From Plantibacter auratus (GTDB lineage: Bacteria > Actinomycetota > Actinomycetes > Actinomycetales > Microbacteriaceae), in assembly GCF_050587365.1 (NCBI RefSeq), contig NZ_JBOBFV010000004.1, forward strand, positions 1 to 64,000: a stretch of 64,000 nucleotides of DNA, read 5' to 3'. Position 1 is the first letter of the stretch. Every line of letters starts with the position of its first letter. Of the stretch, positions 16,585 through 25,143 are shown one piece after another. The notes beneath the pieces are model-generated. The model was given only the letters and a program-made list of their open reading frames with translations. It made no database searches and was not told the DNA's origin. A program made the translations under genes and the position numbers.

Positions 16585-17559
16585 ATGACTCGTTCGCCGA
16601 CGGAGACCCCGTCGACCGCCGACAACACCGCCGCCGGGCGCCTGCCCGTCGCCGCCGCGATCCTCGCCGCCGTGTGCTTCGGGACGACCGGGACCGCTCA
16701 CGCGCTCCTGCCGATCGAGGTGGGCTCGGTCGCGTTCGGCGCCGCTCGCATCGTCTTCGGTGGAGCGCTCCTCGGCCTCGTGTGGGCGGCCTTCGCCCGT
16801 CGCTCGGGGTCAACGCGGCCGCCACGGACCCGCGCGGCGGAACTCGGGAGGGCCGCCTTGGTCGTCGCCGTCGTCCTCGGCACGATCGGCGTCACCGCGT
16901 ACCAGCCGTTCTTCTTCCTTGGCGTGGAACGCAACGGTGTCGCGATCGGGACCCTCACGGCGCTCGGCTCCGCACCCGCGATCACCGGCCTCCTCGAATG
17001 GGCGATCCACCGCCGACGCCCGAGCTACCGCTGGTTCCTGGCCACGATCGTCGCCGCAGCCGGTGTCGCCGTCCTGTCCGGGGTGACGGGCGGCGGGACC
17101 GGGACCGTCTCGGTGGACGGGCTGCTCGCGTCCGTCGGCGCCGGAGCGTCTTACGCCCTGTACACGCTCTGCAGCAAGGCACTCATCGAGCACGGGTGGA
17201 CGCCGCTCGGCACCATGGCGGCGCTTTTCGGCGGAGCGGCGCTCGTCTCGGTGCCGATCCTCCTCACCACCGAGACCGCCTGGATCCTCACCGCACCCGG
17301 CGCCCTCGCGGTCGCGTGGCTCGCGCTCGTGAACACGGTGGCGGGGTACCTGCTGTTCGGCTACGCACTCGGCGGGCTGCCCGCGTCCCGGGTCGCGACG
17401 CTCACGCTCTTCGAACCGCTGACGGCGACGCTCCTCGGCATCCTGCTCCTCGGCGAGTCCTTCGGGCCGTCGACCGTCCTCGGCGGCGCGCTGCTCGTGA
17501 TCGGACTCGCGATCCTCGTCGTGCCGACGCGCACCGACCGTCGCGAGGTCGCCCGATGA
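16585..17559 (+). CDS. EamA-family drug/metabolite transporter
   Basis: This 324-residue inner-membrane exporter has about ten hydrophobic segments in two EamA repeats: the first from LPVAAAILAAVCFGTTGTAHALLP, the second from VDGLLASVGAGASYALYTL. The conserved ends NTVAGYLLFGYALGGLPASR and TLTLFEPLTATLLGILLLGE (positions about 255-300) are typical of RhtA/YdcZ-like members that export amino acids or other metabolites. It is translationally coupled (ATGA overlap) to a GntR-family regulator, so the exported compound or a precursor is probably the regulator's ligand. The substrate is not evident. Confidence 0.88.
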   Translation: MTRSPTETPSTADNTAAGRLPVAAAILAAVCFGTTGTAHALLPIEVGSVAFGAARIVFGGALLGLVWAAFARRSGSTRPPRTRAAELGRAALVVAVVLGTIGVTAYQPFFFLGVERNGVAIGTLTALGSAPAITGLLEWAIHRRRPSYRWFLATIVAAAGVAVLSGVTGGGTGTVSVDGLLASVGAGASYALYTLCSKALIEHGWTPLGTMAALFGGAALVSVPILLTTETAWILTAPGALAVAWLALVNTVAGYLLFGYALGGLPASRVATLTLFEPLTATLLGILLLGESFGPSTVLGGALLVIGLAILVVPTRTDRREVAR

Positions 17560-18194
17560 CCGCGGTCGACGCCGTCGCGGACGCGCTGCGGGACGACATC
17601 CTCGACGGACGGCTCGGCGCGGACGAGCCGTTGCGGGAGACCGCCCTCACCGCCCGGTTCGGCGTCAACCGGCACACCGTCCGAGCGGCGCTCCAGGCGC
17701 TCGCGGCGGAGCGCCTGGTCACGTTCGAGGCCTACCGCGGTGCCCGGGTGCGGTCGTTCAGCGATGCCGACGTGCTCGCCCTCATGGAGTATCGGACAGC
17801 GATCGAGGCCGAGGCGGTCCGGCTGCTGCGAACACGTCCGGACCCGTCGTCGCGCCCACCGGCCTCGATCATGGCGGCGAACGACAGCCTCCGACGCATC
17901 TGCATCGAACGACCCTGCGATCACCGTGCCATCGAGGTCGCGCACGCCGAGCTGCACCACGCGATCGTCGCCGCGGCCCGGAGCCCCCGACTGAGCGAGG
18001 CGCACGCTGGACTGCTCGCCGAGCTCGGCCTGTTCATGGTGCAGCTCCGGAGCGTCCTCCCACCCGAGGAACTCATCGACCAGCACGATCGCCTCGTCCA
18101 CGCGCTCAGCGGCGACCAGGGCGAGGCGGAGCTCCGAGCGCACCTCGCGCACTCGGCGGAGCAGCTCATCGCGCTCCGCCGGTCGGCCCCCTGA
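17556..18194 (+). CDS. GntR-family regulator, FadR/FCD subgroup
   Basis: This 212-residue repressor or activator has an N-terminal winged helix (ALRDDILDGRLGADEPL, LTARFGVNRHTVRAALQALA) and a helical FCD ligand domain from about residue 75. The ATG overlaps the transporter stop codon (ATGA). FCD domains bind carboxylates or small organic acids, often through a metal held by Asp/His residues; HAELHHAIVAAARS is in the expected place. The palindrome at 16552-16566 fits its subfamily. It probably controls its own operon. Confidence 0.88.
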   Translation: MTAVDAVADALRDDILDGRLGADEPLRETALTARFGVNRHTVRAALQALAAERLVTFEAYRGARVRSFSDADVLALMEYRTAIEAEAVRLLRTRPDPSSRPPASIMAANDSLRRICIERPCDHRAIEVAHAELHHAIVAAARSPRLSEAHAGLLAELGLFMVQLRSVLPPEELIDQHDRLVHALSGDQGEAELRAHLAHSAEQLIALRRSAP

Positions 18195-18195
18195 G

Positions 18196-18410
18196 CTCGG
18201 CCCCTGAGCCTGACGAAGGGCACCTCGACAGGTCCCTGGGTCGCCCCGTCGGCTCCGGTCCCTGAGCCACCCCGTCCGGTCCCTGAGCCTGTCGAAGGGC
18301 ACCTCGACAAGCTCGGTGACCGGGTGGCGCTCGGTGACCGGGTGGCGCTCGGTGACCGGGCGGCACGCGGTGACCCGGTGCGGCTCGGTCACCGGGTGCG
18401 GCTCGACGAC
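18196..18410. repeat. Dispersed repeats and five 18-bp tandem units
   Basis: Two copies of the CCTGAGCCTGWCGAAGGGC element are followed at 18311-18400 by five 18-bp units of the form GCTCGGTGACCGGGTGGC, the last two diverged. The array fills the space between convergent genes. No protein is expected here. Confidence 0.8.
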
Positions 18411-18421
18411 AGGACGGGCCG

Positions 18422-20053
18422 TCAGCCTCGCGACGAGGTGACCGCCTCCGGTCGCGTCCCGGTGGCGTCGGCCGCCGGCCGGACCGCGGGGTGCTCCTCG
18501 GACGGGCCCGACCACGGCAGCGTCACGGTGAACGTGGTGCCGGCGGACGACGAGGCGACCTCGATCGAGCCTTCGTGGCCCTCGGCGATGGACAGCGCGA
18601 TCGCCAGCCCGAGACCCGTGCTGCCGGCGGCACGCGAGCGCGACGAGTCGGCCCGGGCGAAGCGGTCGAAGAGCTCGGGAAGGAAGGCCTCGTCGATGCC
18701 GGGTCCGTCGTCGGCGATCGTCAGCGCGGCGCGCTGCGGCTCGCCGGGACTCTTCGGTGCGCTGATGCGGGTGACCACGGAGGTGCCGGCAGGGGTGTGC
18801 ACGGCGGCGTTCGACAGCAGGTTCACGACGAGCTGGTGGAGGCGCTCGCGGTCGCCGCGCACGATGATCGCGCGCTCCGGCACGTCGACCGACCAGTGGT
18901 GCGCCGGTGCCGAGACGGCCGCGTCGCTCACGGCGGCGGCGACGAGGTCGCTCAGGTCGACGTCGTCGAGGTGCAGGTCCTGGCCCTCGTCGAGACGCGC
19001 CAACAGGAGCAACTCACTGACGAGCGAACTCATCCGGGTCGCCTCCGACTCGATGCGGGCGAGCGCGTGCTCCGTCATGGGCGGGAGGTTCTCGCTGTCC
19101 TGACGGGTGAGCTCGGCGTAGCCCTGGATCGCGGCGAGCGGCGTCCGGAGTTCGTGGCTCGCATCGGTGACGAACCGACGCATGCGCTTGTCGGTCGCGG
19201 CACGGACGGCGAGTGCGCGGTCGACGTGGTCGATGAGGCCGTTGAGCGCCTCGCCGACCTTGCCGATCTCCGTCCGGGGATCGGTGTCGGCCTGATCGAC
19301 CCGCACGTCGATCCCGGTGTCGCCACGCTCGAGTTGCAGCGTGGACACCTCCTCGGCGGCGGCGGCCACGCGCGACAACGGTCGGAGCCCGAGGCGAACG
19401 ACGATGATCGCCCCGACGATGGTGACCGCGAGCGCGAGCACGGCGAGGATCGCGATGACGATCGCCTCCTGCTGGACGGCTGCCCGCGGGGTGGCGAGCG
19501 AGACGCCGGCCACGAGGGTCTCGCCGTCGCCGTGGTCGAGGAACTCGAGTCGGTATCCGCCGAGCGACCCCAGCTCGATGTTCTGTCGCTCGGAGCTGTC
19601 GGCCGCGACGGCCTCCTCGATGAGCGCCTTCGTCCGCACGTCGAGCGCTGTCGCGTTGGACTGGGTGAAGCGCGCGGAGTCGACGACCCCACCGTCCGCG
19701 ACGAGCGCGATGAGCGTGCCGGGACCATGGCCGACGTAGTCCACGAACGGCTTGACGTAGCCGGGCTCGCCGCGCGTGGCATCGGGGTCGACCACGGCTC
19801 CCCCACCGGCCTGCTGATCGTGGAACTTCACCACGGAGTGCTCGAAGGCCTCCATCGATCCGGTGAGCTGGGTGTCGACGACGGCGGTGACCGACCCTTC
19901 GACCGTGACGATCGTCAGGATGCCCGACACCGCGAGGACCGCTGCGATGACCGCAGCGATGCCCGTCACCAGCCGTCGCTGGAGCGTCCACGGGTGCCGC
20001 CGGTTCACCCGAGGCGTCGGCACGCCCGCAGTCGGAACCGATGCGGTGCTCAT
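18422..20053 (-). CDS. Two-component sensor histidine kinase (PhoR/MprB-like)
   Basis: This 543-residue membrane kinase has a membrane segment near residues 30-50 (LVTGIAAVIAAVLAVSGILT), an extracytoplasmic sensor of about 150 residues, a second segment (AIVIAILAVLALAVTIVGAI), then HAMP. The phospho-acceptor motif is FVTDASHELRTPLAAIQGY. The ATPase domain shows NLLSNAAVHTPAGTS, IADDGPGID and GSTGLGLAIALSIAEGH. The ATG (20053) overlaps the stop of the response-regulator gene (ATGA). The architecture matches actinobacterial TcrB/MprB-type kinases that sense envelope signals; the signal is unknown. Confidence 0.92.
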   Translation of the reverse strand: MSTASVPTAGVPTPRVNRRHPWTLQRRLVTGIAAVIAAVLAVSGILTIVTVEGSVTAVVDTQLTGSMEAFEHSVVKFHDQQAGGGAVVDPDATRGEPGYVKPFVDYVGHGPGTLIALVADGGVVDSARFTQSNATALDVRTKALIEEAVAADSSERQNIELGSLGGYRLEFLDHGDGETLVAGVSLATPRAAVQQEAIVIAILAVLALAVTIVGAIIVVRLGLRPLSRVAAAAEEVSTLQLERGDTGIDVRVDQADTDPRTEIGKVGEALNGLIDHVDRALAVRAATDKRMRRFVTDASHELRTPLAAIQGYAELTRQDSENLPPMTEHALARIESEATRMSSLVSELLLLARLDEGQDLHLDDVDLSDLVAAAVSDAAVSAPAHHWSVDVPERAIIVRGDRERLHQLVVNLLSNAAVHTPAGTSVVTRISAPKSPGEPQRAALTIADDGPGIDEAFLPELFDRFARADSSRSRAAGSTGLGLAIALSIAEGHEGSIEVASSSAGTTFTVTLPWSGPSEEHPAVRPAADATGTRPEAVTSSRG

Positions 20054-20895
20054 TCGACCGGCCGCAGCACGTATCCGACACCGCGGACGGTGTGGATCAT
20101 CGGCGCACGGTCGGCGTCGATCTTCTTGCGGAGGTAGGAGACGTAGAGGTCGACGATGCTGGCCTTGCCGGCGAAGTCGTAGTTCCACACGCGGTCGAGG
20201 ATCTGGGCACGACTCAGCACGCGCTTCGGATTGCGCATGAAGTAGCGCAGCAGTTCGAACTCGGTCGTGGTGAGCGCCACCGGCTCGCCGTCGCGACTGA
20301 CCTCGTAGCTGCGCTCGTCGAGGAAGAGCCCGCCGATCGTGATGCGGGAGTCGTCGTCGGACACGACGTGCGCGGTGCGGCGGAGGAGACCGCGGAGACG
20401 GGCCACGAGCTCCTCCAGCGAGAACGGCTTCGTCATGTAGTCGTCGCCGCCGGCGGTGAGTCCCATGATGCGGTCGTCCACCGAGTCGCGAGCGGTGAGG
20501 AACAGGGTCGGGGTGCCCGATTCCGGCTCCCCCTGCGAGAAGCTGCGGAGCTGGCGCAGGACGCTCAGCCCGTCCATGTCGGGCAGCATGATGTCGAGGA
20601 CCACGACGTCCGGACGTTCCGTGCGGTAGCGCTGGACGGCCTCGCGACCGTTGGTGGCGACGTCCACGACCCACCCCTCGTAGCCGAGGGCCAGGCTCAC
20701 GAGGTCGGTCAGGACCGCTTCGTCGTCGACGAGGAGGACGCGGATGGGTGAACCGTCGGCCCGGTACATCCGCGGTAGCTTGGCGAGGACCGCCCGGCGG
20801 CGCCCCGAGTCGACGATCTGCGTTGGCAGGTCGGAGGGCATGGGTCGATTATCCGTCGTCGAGCTGCGAGGCGCGGGGAGCGACGGGCGATTCAT
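20050..20895 (-). CDS. OmpR/PhoB-family response regulator
   Basis: This 281-residue regulator partners the kinase downstream. The receiver domain begins IRVLLVDDEAVLTDLVSLAL, the phosphorylated Asp is in VVVLDIMLPDMDG, and the switch residues are LTARDS and TKPFSLEEL. The winged-helix output domain ends SYLRKKIDADRAPMIHTVRG. An N-terminal extension of about 50 residues precedes the receiver. The ATG at 20895 has GAGG seven bases upstream and was chosen; starts at 20841 or 20769 would shorten the extension and cannot be excluded. Confidence 0.9.
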   Translation of the reverse strand: MNRPSLPAPRSSTTDNRPMPSDLPTQIVDSGRRRAVLAKLPRMYRADGSPIRVLLVDDEAVLTDLVSLALGYEGWVVDVATNGREAVQRYRTERPDVVVLDIMLPDMDGLSVLRQLRSFSQGEPESGTPTLFLTARDSVDDRIMGLTAGGDDYMTKPFSLEELVARLRGLLRRTAHVVSDDDSRITIGGLFLDERSYEVSRDGEPVALTTTEFELLRYFMRNPKRVLSRAQILDRVWNYDFAGKASIVDLYVSYLRKKIDADRAPMIHTVRGVGYVLRPVE

Positions 20896-20952
20896 AGAGG
20901 CCTCATATCTTTTCAGGCCGAGCCCATGGGTGCGGTGCCTACCGTGGAGGGC

Positions 20953-21717
20953 ATGACCCGAGCAGAGCCCCTGGGCACGTCGTTCGCCCCCCGCCGTCGT
21001 CGGACGGCCGGAGCGACGGCCGAGCCTGCGGACCGGATCCGGAGCGGCCTCGCCGCCGCCGTCCGTGCTCTGCGTCCCCTGTTCCCGGCAGGTGTCTCAC
21101 GTCCTCGATTCCTCCGCGGGCCGCGGATCGAGGCTCCCGTCGACGCGCACCCGATCAGCACCGACCGTCTCGTCCTGCGTCGCCACCGGTTGGAGGACGC
21201 CGAGGCCTGGTACCGCATCCAGTCCACACCGGCGGTCGTCGAGCACCTGCCGTGGCCGGTCCGCGACCGCGAGGCGTCCCGTGAGCACCTGCGGCACCGC
21301 GTCGGGCACCACCGCCTCTGGCAGTCGGGCGACTTCCTCGCCTTGGCCGTCGAGCACGACGGGCAGCTCGTCGGAGACGTCTCCCTGCACCTCCGCGACG
21401 TCCAGCCCGCTGAGCGCTCGGTCGAGATCGGATGGGTCCTCGACCCCGCCGTCGGTGGACGCGGTCTCGCGAGCGAGGCTTCGGAGGCGATGATCGACCT
21501 GGCCTTCCGCGAGCTCGGGGCGAAGACCGTCACAGCCGTCATCGAGCCGGAGAACACCAGGTCCATCGCCCTCGCCGAGCGGCTCGGCTTCCTGCGGGCG
21601 ACCGCGCCGCGCCGGTCGTCGAGCATCACCTTCGCGATCACGCCCTCACTCCTCGCCGCACGTCGTGCAGAACGCGTCGAAGCCACGCACACGGGGTCCA
21701 CCGTCACGCGCCCCTGA
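20953..21717 (+). CDS. GNAT-family N-acetyltransferase (RimJ/RimL type)
   Basis: This 254-residue protein has an N-terminal basic stretch of about 60 residues with no clear fold, then a GNAT domain. The domain begins ISTDRLVLRRHRLEDAEAWY, and the acetyl-CoA loop is GWVLDPAVGGRGLASEASEAM (R-G-x-G/A type), with VIEPENTRSIALAERLGF at the end. RimJ/RimL relatives acetylate protein N-termini or small amines. The start ATG 20953 follows GGAGGGC. It is divergent from the two-component system. Confidence 0.85.
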   Translation: MTRAEPLGTSFAPRRRRTAGATAEPADRIRSGLAAAVRALRPLFPAGVSRPRFLRGPRIEAPVDAHPISTDRLVLRRHRLEDAEAWYRIQSTPAVVEHLPWPVRDREASREHLRHRVGHHRLWQSGDFLALAVEHDGQLVGDVSLHLRDVQPAERSVEIGWVLDPAVGGRGLASEASEAMIDLAFRELGAKTVTAVIEPENTRSIALAERLGFLRATAPRRSSSITFAITPSLLAARRAERVEATHTGSTVTRP

Positions 21718-21720
21718 TCG

Positions 21721-21906
21721 CCGGCGTCCCGATCGCCGAACCTGCCGGGGCTGAGTCTCCCCCACTCCAGCCTCGGCAGGTTCAGCCGTCGGGACGCCGG
21801 CGACGTGCGTCCCTCGTGTCACACGTTCACAACTCAGGTGCCCCCGGCGCGTCGTCTCCGGCTGCCGCCCGACGGCGCCGACTTGCCTGCGGCCTCCTGA
21901 GTTGTG
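21721..21906. repeat. Two large imperfect inverted repeats between genes
   Basis: CCGGCGTCCCGA...GAACCTGCCG at 21721 pairs with CGGCAGGTTC...TCGGGACGCCGG ending at 21800. A second pair, CACAACTCAGG (21828-21838) and CCTGAGTTGTG (21896-21906), encloses a GC-rich loop. Together they fill the gap after the acetyltransferase gene and could fold into strong stem-loops. They belong to neither of the other repeat families in this window. Confidence 0.6.
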
Positions 21907-21935
21907 CGCAGCCCAGGGTTCCGGTCGGTTCCAAT

Positions 21936-21947
21936 ATCCTATAGGAT
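21936..21947. promoter_or_regulatory. Shared palindromic operator, left catabolic operon
   Basis: ATCCTATAGGAT is a perfect 12-bp palindrome inside an A+T-rich stretch (21933-21951), 57 bases ahead of the kinase start codon. The same TCCTATAGGA core occurs at 30557-30566 before the convergent right-hand operon. The GntR/FCD regulator encoded in the left operon is the likely binding protein. Confidence 0.75.
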
Positions 21948-22003
21948 TATTGTGATGTGCCGGCTTACGCCGGATCGACGGACTCGATGACGAGGAGATG
22001 CAG

Positions 22004-23734
22004 ATGACCAGGCTCTGGAACCGACCGGCCGACTTCGCGGATGAGATGGTGGACGGCTTCGTCCGAGCCAACGGACGCTGGGTACGCAAGGTCTCCGGCG
22101 GGGTGTCGCGCTCCACGAAGTCCGCGGAACCGGAGGTCGCCCTCGTGATCGGTGGCGGATCCGGTCACTACCCTGCCTTCGCCGGCCTCGTCGGCCCGGG
22201 ACTCGCCCACGGTGCGGCCATGGGCAACCTCTTCGCGTCGCCGTCCGCACACCAGGTGGAGAGCGTCGTCCGCGCGAGCGAACAGGGTCGGGGCGTCCTC
22301 CTCAGCTACGGCAACTACGCCGGCGACGTGTTGCACTTCACCGCCGCCCAGGACGCCGTGCGGGCCGACGGCATCGACTGCCGCACGGTCACCGTGACTG
22401 ACGACATCTTCAGCGCCCCGCCCACCGAGCTCGAGAAGCGGCGCGGGATCGCGGGCGACCTCACCGTCTTCAAGGTCGCGGGCGGCGCGGCCTCTGGTGG
22501 GTACTCCATCGACGACGTCGAGCGCGTGGCGATCCTGGCCAACACCCGGACCCGTTCGATGGGCGTCGCGTTCTCCGGGTGCACGCTGCCCGGTGCCGAC
22601 GAACCGTTGTTCTCCGTGCCGGAGGGACGCATGGCCGTCGGGCTCGGTATCCACGGCGAGCCCGGTATCGACGAGACCGACATCCCCTCCGCGGACGGAC
22701 TGGCGGAGCTGTTCGTGCACCACCTCCTGAACGAGGCCGAGATCCCGGAGGGCGTCACGCCGAACGGCGCACGCGTCGTCCCGATCCTCAACGGCCTCGG
22801 CTCCGTGAAGTCGGAGGAACTGTTCGTCGTCTACGACCGCATCGCCTCCCTGCTGGAGGACGCCGGGATCACCCTCGTCGACCCGCAGGTCGGTGAGTTC
22901 TGCACGAGCTTCGACATGGCCGGCGTCTCACTCACCCTGCTCTGGGTGGACGAGGAGCTGGAGCGACTGTGGAGCGCTGCCGCGGACACGCCCGCGTTCC
23001 GCACGGGCGCCGTCGACTCCGGCGCACTCGAGACCGTCGCCGCCGACGACACCGAGGACGTCGCCTTCGTCGTGCCGGACGCCTCGCCCGAGTCGCAGGA
23101 GTCGGCAGCCGTCGTGGCCGACGCGATCTCCGCGATCCAGGAGCTCCTCGCGGAGCACGCGGACGAGCTGGGACGCCTCGACGCCATCGTCGGCGACGGC
23201 GACCACGGCATCGGCATGGACCGCGGGGCGACCGCTGCCGCCGCCGAGGCCAAGCGCCTGCGTGAGGCCGGTGCCGGCGTCGCGACGCTGCTCGACCGCT
23301 CGGGCGACGCCTGGTCCGACCGCGCCGGTGGCACCTCGGGCGCTCTGTGGGGCGTCATGCTCCGCACGCTCGGCGAGCGCCTCGGCGACGCCGAACGCCC
23401 GACCGCCACCGCCGTGAGCGAGGGCGTGACCGCAGCGAAGGACGCCGTCATGCGCTACGGCAGGGCCTCCGTCGGCGACAAGACGCTCGTCGACGCCCTC
23501 GTCCCCTTCGCCGACACGCTCGTAGAACGCGTCACCGCCGGCGACGACCTCTCCACCGCCTGGACCACCGCGGCGGCGGCGGCAACCGCTGCGGCACACG
23601 ACACGGCCGGTCTCATGCCCGGCATGGGCCGAGCCCGCTCGCACGGCTCGAAGGCCGTCGGCGTCGAGGACCCCGGGGCCGTCTCCCTCGCCCTCATCGT
23701 CGAGCGCGTCGGCACCCTCCTCGCCGAGCACTGA
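22004..23734 (+). CDS. DhaK-DhaL fused ketose kinase (L-erythrulose/dihydroxyacetone kinase type)
   Basis: This 576-residue ATP-dependent kinase phosphorylates short ketoses. Residues 1-330 form DhaK: IGGGSGHYPAFAGLVG and the substrate-binding histidine in LGIHGEPGIDE. Residues about 370-576 form DhaL: DAIVGDGDHGIGMDRGA (Mg-ATP aspartates), GGTSGALWG and LMPGMGRARSHGSKAVG. The start ATG 22004 has GAGGAG six bases upstream; an ATG two codons earlier abuts it. The next genes are an RpiB homologue and a TIM homologue. In Mycobacterium smegmatis this trio is L-erythrulose kinase, D-erythrulose-4-P isomerase and L-erythrulose-1-P isomerase, so L-erythrulose is the favoured substrate; dihydroxyacetone or apulose are alternatives. 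Confidence 0.88.
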   Translation: MTRLWNRPADFADEMVDGFVRANGRWVRKVSGGVSRSTKSAEPEVALVIGGGSGHYPAFAGLVGPGLAHGAAMGNLFASPSAHQVESVVRASEQGRGVLLSYGNYAGDVLHFTAAQDAVRADGIDCRTVTVTDDIFSAPPTELEKRRGIAGDLTVFKVAGGAASGGYSIDDVERVAILANTRTRSMGVAFSGCTLPGADEPLFSVPEGRMAVGLGIHGEPGIDETDIPSADGLAELFVHHLLNEAEIPEGVTPNGARVVPILNGLGSVKSEELFVVYDRIASLLEDAGITLVDPQVGEFCTSFDMAGVSLTLLWVDEELERLWSAAADTPAFRTGAVDSGALETVAADDTEDVAFVVPDASPESQESAAVVADAISAIQELLAEHADELGRLDAIVGDGDHGIGMDRGATAAAAEAKRLREAGAGVATLLDRSGDAWSDRAGGTSGALWGVMLRTLGERLGDAERPTATAVSEGVTAAKDAVMRYGRASVGDKTLVDALVPFADTLVERVTAGDDLSTAWTTAAAAATAAAHDTAGLMPGMGRARSHGSKAVGVEDPGAVSLALIVERVGTLLAEH

Positions 23735-23761
23735 ACGTCCGATCCACCGAAGCGACACCCC

Positions 23762-23784
23762 GGTCCCTGAGCTTGTCGAAGGGC
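23762..23784. repeat. Dispersed repeat copy inside the catabolic operon
   Basis: GGTCCCTGAGCTTGTCGAAG with GGC lies in the 78-bp gap between the kinase and the RpiB-type gene. It may form an RNA element within the operon transcript; no inverted partner is close. Confidence 0.75.
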
Positions 23785-23812
23785 CACCCGCTCCAGCAAC
23801 GAAAGGCACACC

Positions 23813-24274
23813 ATGACCCGCACCTGGCGAATCGTCATCGGCTCCGATGACGCCGGCTACGACTACAAGGAGATCCTCAAGCGCGACCTCGAGGCGAGCG
23901 ACCTGGTCGCCTCAGTGGTCGACGTCGGGGTCGACGCCGACGGCCACACCAACTACCCGACCGTCGCGGTGACCGCGGCCGAGATCGTCGCCCGCGGCGA
24001 GGCCGACCGCGCACTGCTCATCTGCGGCACGGGCCTCGGCGTCGCGATCGCGGCCAACAAGGTCCAGGGCATCCGAGCCGTCACCGCGCACGACGGCTTC
24101 TCCGTCGAACGCGGGGTGCTCTCGAACGACGCCCAAGTGCTCTGCATGGGCCAGCGGGTCGTCGGCATCGAACTCGCCCGCCGCAACGTGCGCGAGTGGC
24201 TGACCTACGAGTTCGACGCCTCGAGCGCGTCGAACGACAAGGTGCAGGAGATCAGCGCGTACGAAGCGTCCTGA
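23813..24274 (+). CDS. RpiB/LacAB-family sugar-phosphate isomerase (EryI-like)
   Basis: This 153-residue isomerase has the RpiB fold. Family marks are IGSDDAGYDYKEIL (the usual D-H-A-G has become D-D-A-G), the active-site cysteine in LLICGTGLGVAIAANKV, and HDGFSVERGVLSNDAQVLCMGQRVVG (positions about 97-122). The H-to-D change near the active site argues for a substrate other than ribose 5-phosphate. Between an erythrulose-type kinase and a TIM homologue, the likely reaction is D-erythrulose 4-phosphate to D-erythrose 4-phosphate. Its stop codon overlaps the next start (TGATG). Confidence 0.85.
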   Translation: MTRTWRIVIGSDDAGYDYKEILKRDLEASDLVASVVDVGVDADGHTNYPTVAVTAAEIVARGEADRALLICGTGLGVAIAANKVQGIRAVTAHDGFSVERGVLSNDAQVLCMGQRVVGIELARRNVREWLTYEFDASSASNDKVQEISAYEAS

Positions 24275-25077
24275 TGTCAGGACGTCCCAGACTCGTCGGC
24301 GTGAGCCTGAAGATGTACTTCGGGCACGCGCAGACGCTCGACTGGTGCTCGGTCGTCGCGGGGGTGTCGGCCGAGCACCACGCACTCCGATCCGGCGCGG
24401 CGGAGCTGTTCGTCATCCCCGGATACCTCTCGGTGACCGGCGCGGTCGAGCGGCTCCGCGGCGTCGCAGCCGTGGGCGCTCAGGACCTCGCGACCGAGGA
24501 CACCGGGGCGTTCACCGGCGAGGTGAGCGGCGCCGAGCTCCGCGAGGTCGGCTGCGAGGTCGTCGAGGTCGGGCACGCCGAGCGGCGCCGACTGTTCGGT
24601 GAGACGCCCGACGTCGTCCGCGCGAAGACGACCGCCGCGCTCCGCAACGGTCTCGCGCCGGTGCTGTGCATCGGCGAGGCCGAGCACGGACACGCCGAGG
24701 TAGCGGCCGCGGAGTGCGTCGCACAGCTCGACGACGCCCTGGCAGGGGCGGTCGCCGCCGGGATCGTGGGCCGCGTCATCGTCGCCTACGAACCGCACTG
24801 GGCCATCGGTGCCACCGAGGCCGCGAGTCCAGCCCACATCCGCACGGTGTGCCTCCGGCTGCGCGGCCACCTCGACGCGCTCGCCGCGGCCGGGCACATC
24901 GACACCTCCTCAGCCGTCATCTACGGCGGGAGCGCCGGACCCGGTCTGCTGACCACGATCGGCGAGGCGGTCGACGGGGTCTTCCTCGGCCGCTTCGCCC
25001 ACGATCCGGCAGCCCTCTCGCTGGTGCTCGACGAGGTGGCCGGCCTCGACCGCGCGGGCTCCGACCTGCCGCGATGA
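24274..25077 (+). CDS. Triosephosphate-isomerase homologue (LerI-like)
   Basis: This 267-residue (beta/alpha)8 isomerase keeps the catalytic set: Lys in GVSLKMYFGH, His in VEVGHAERR, Glu in VAYEPHWAIGAT with the loop-6 hinge, and the phosphate-binding YGGSAGP. The glycolytic N-W-K-M-N start is replaced by V-S-L-K-M-Y, which is typical of paralogues devoted to tetrulose phosphates. The start is fixed by overlap with the preceding stop. I infer L-erythrulose 1-phosphate to D-erythrulose 4-phosphate isomerisation from the gene set. A housekeeping tpiA would normally sit with gapA-pgk, not here. Confidence 0.87.
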   Translation: MSGRPRLVGVSLKMYFGHAQTLDWCSVVAGVSAEHHALRSGAAELFVIPGYLSVTGAVERLRGVAAVGAQDLATEDTGAFTGEVSGAELREVGCEVVEVGHAERRRLFGETPDVVRAKTTAALRNGLAPVLCIGEAEHGHAEVAAAECVAQLDDALAGAVAAGIVGRVIVAYEPHWAIGATEAASPAHIRTVCLRLRGHLDALAAAGHIDTSSAVIYGGSAGPGLLTTIGEAVDGVFLGRFAHDPAALSLVLDEVAGLDRAGSDLPR

Positions 25078-25143
25078 CGCCTGGAGGCCCCGTAAACTGG
25101 TCCTCGACGATCATCGCGGCCGCTCGACCGGAGGTTCCCCTCC

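Noticed and set aside
24274..25077. Housekeeping triosephosphate isomerase (tpiA)
   Set aside because: The N-terminal signature differs from glycolytic enzymes and the gene sits in a tetrulose-type operon without gapA or pgk.
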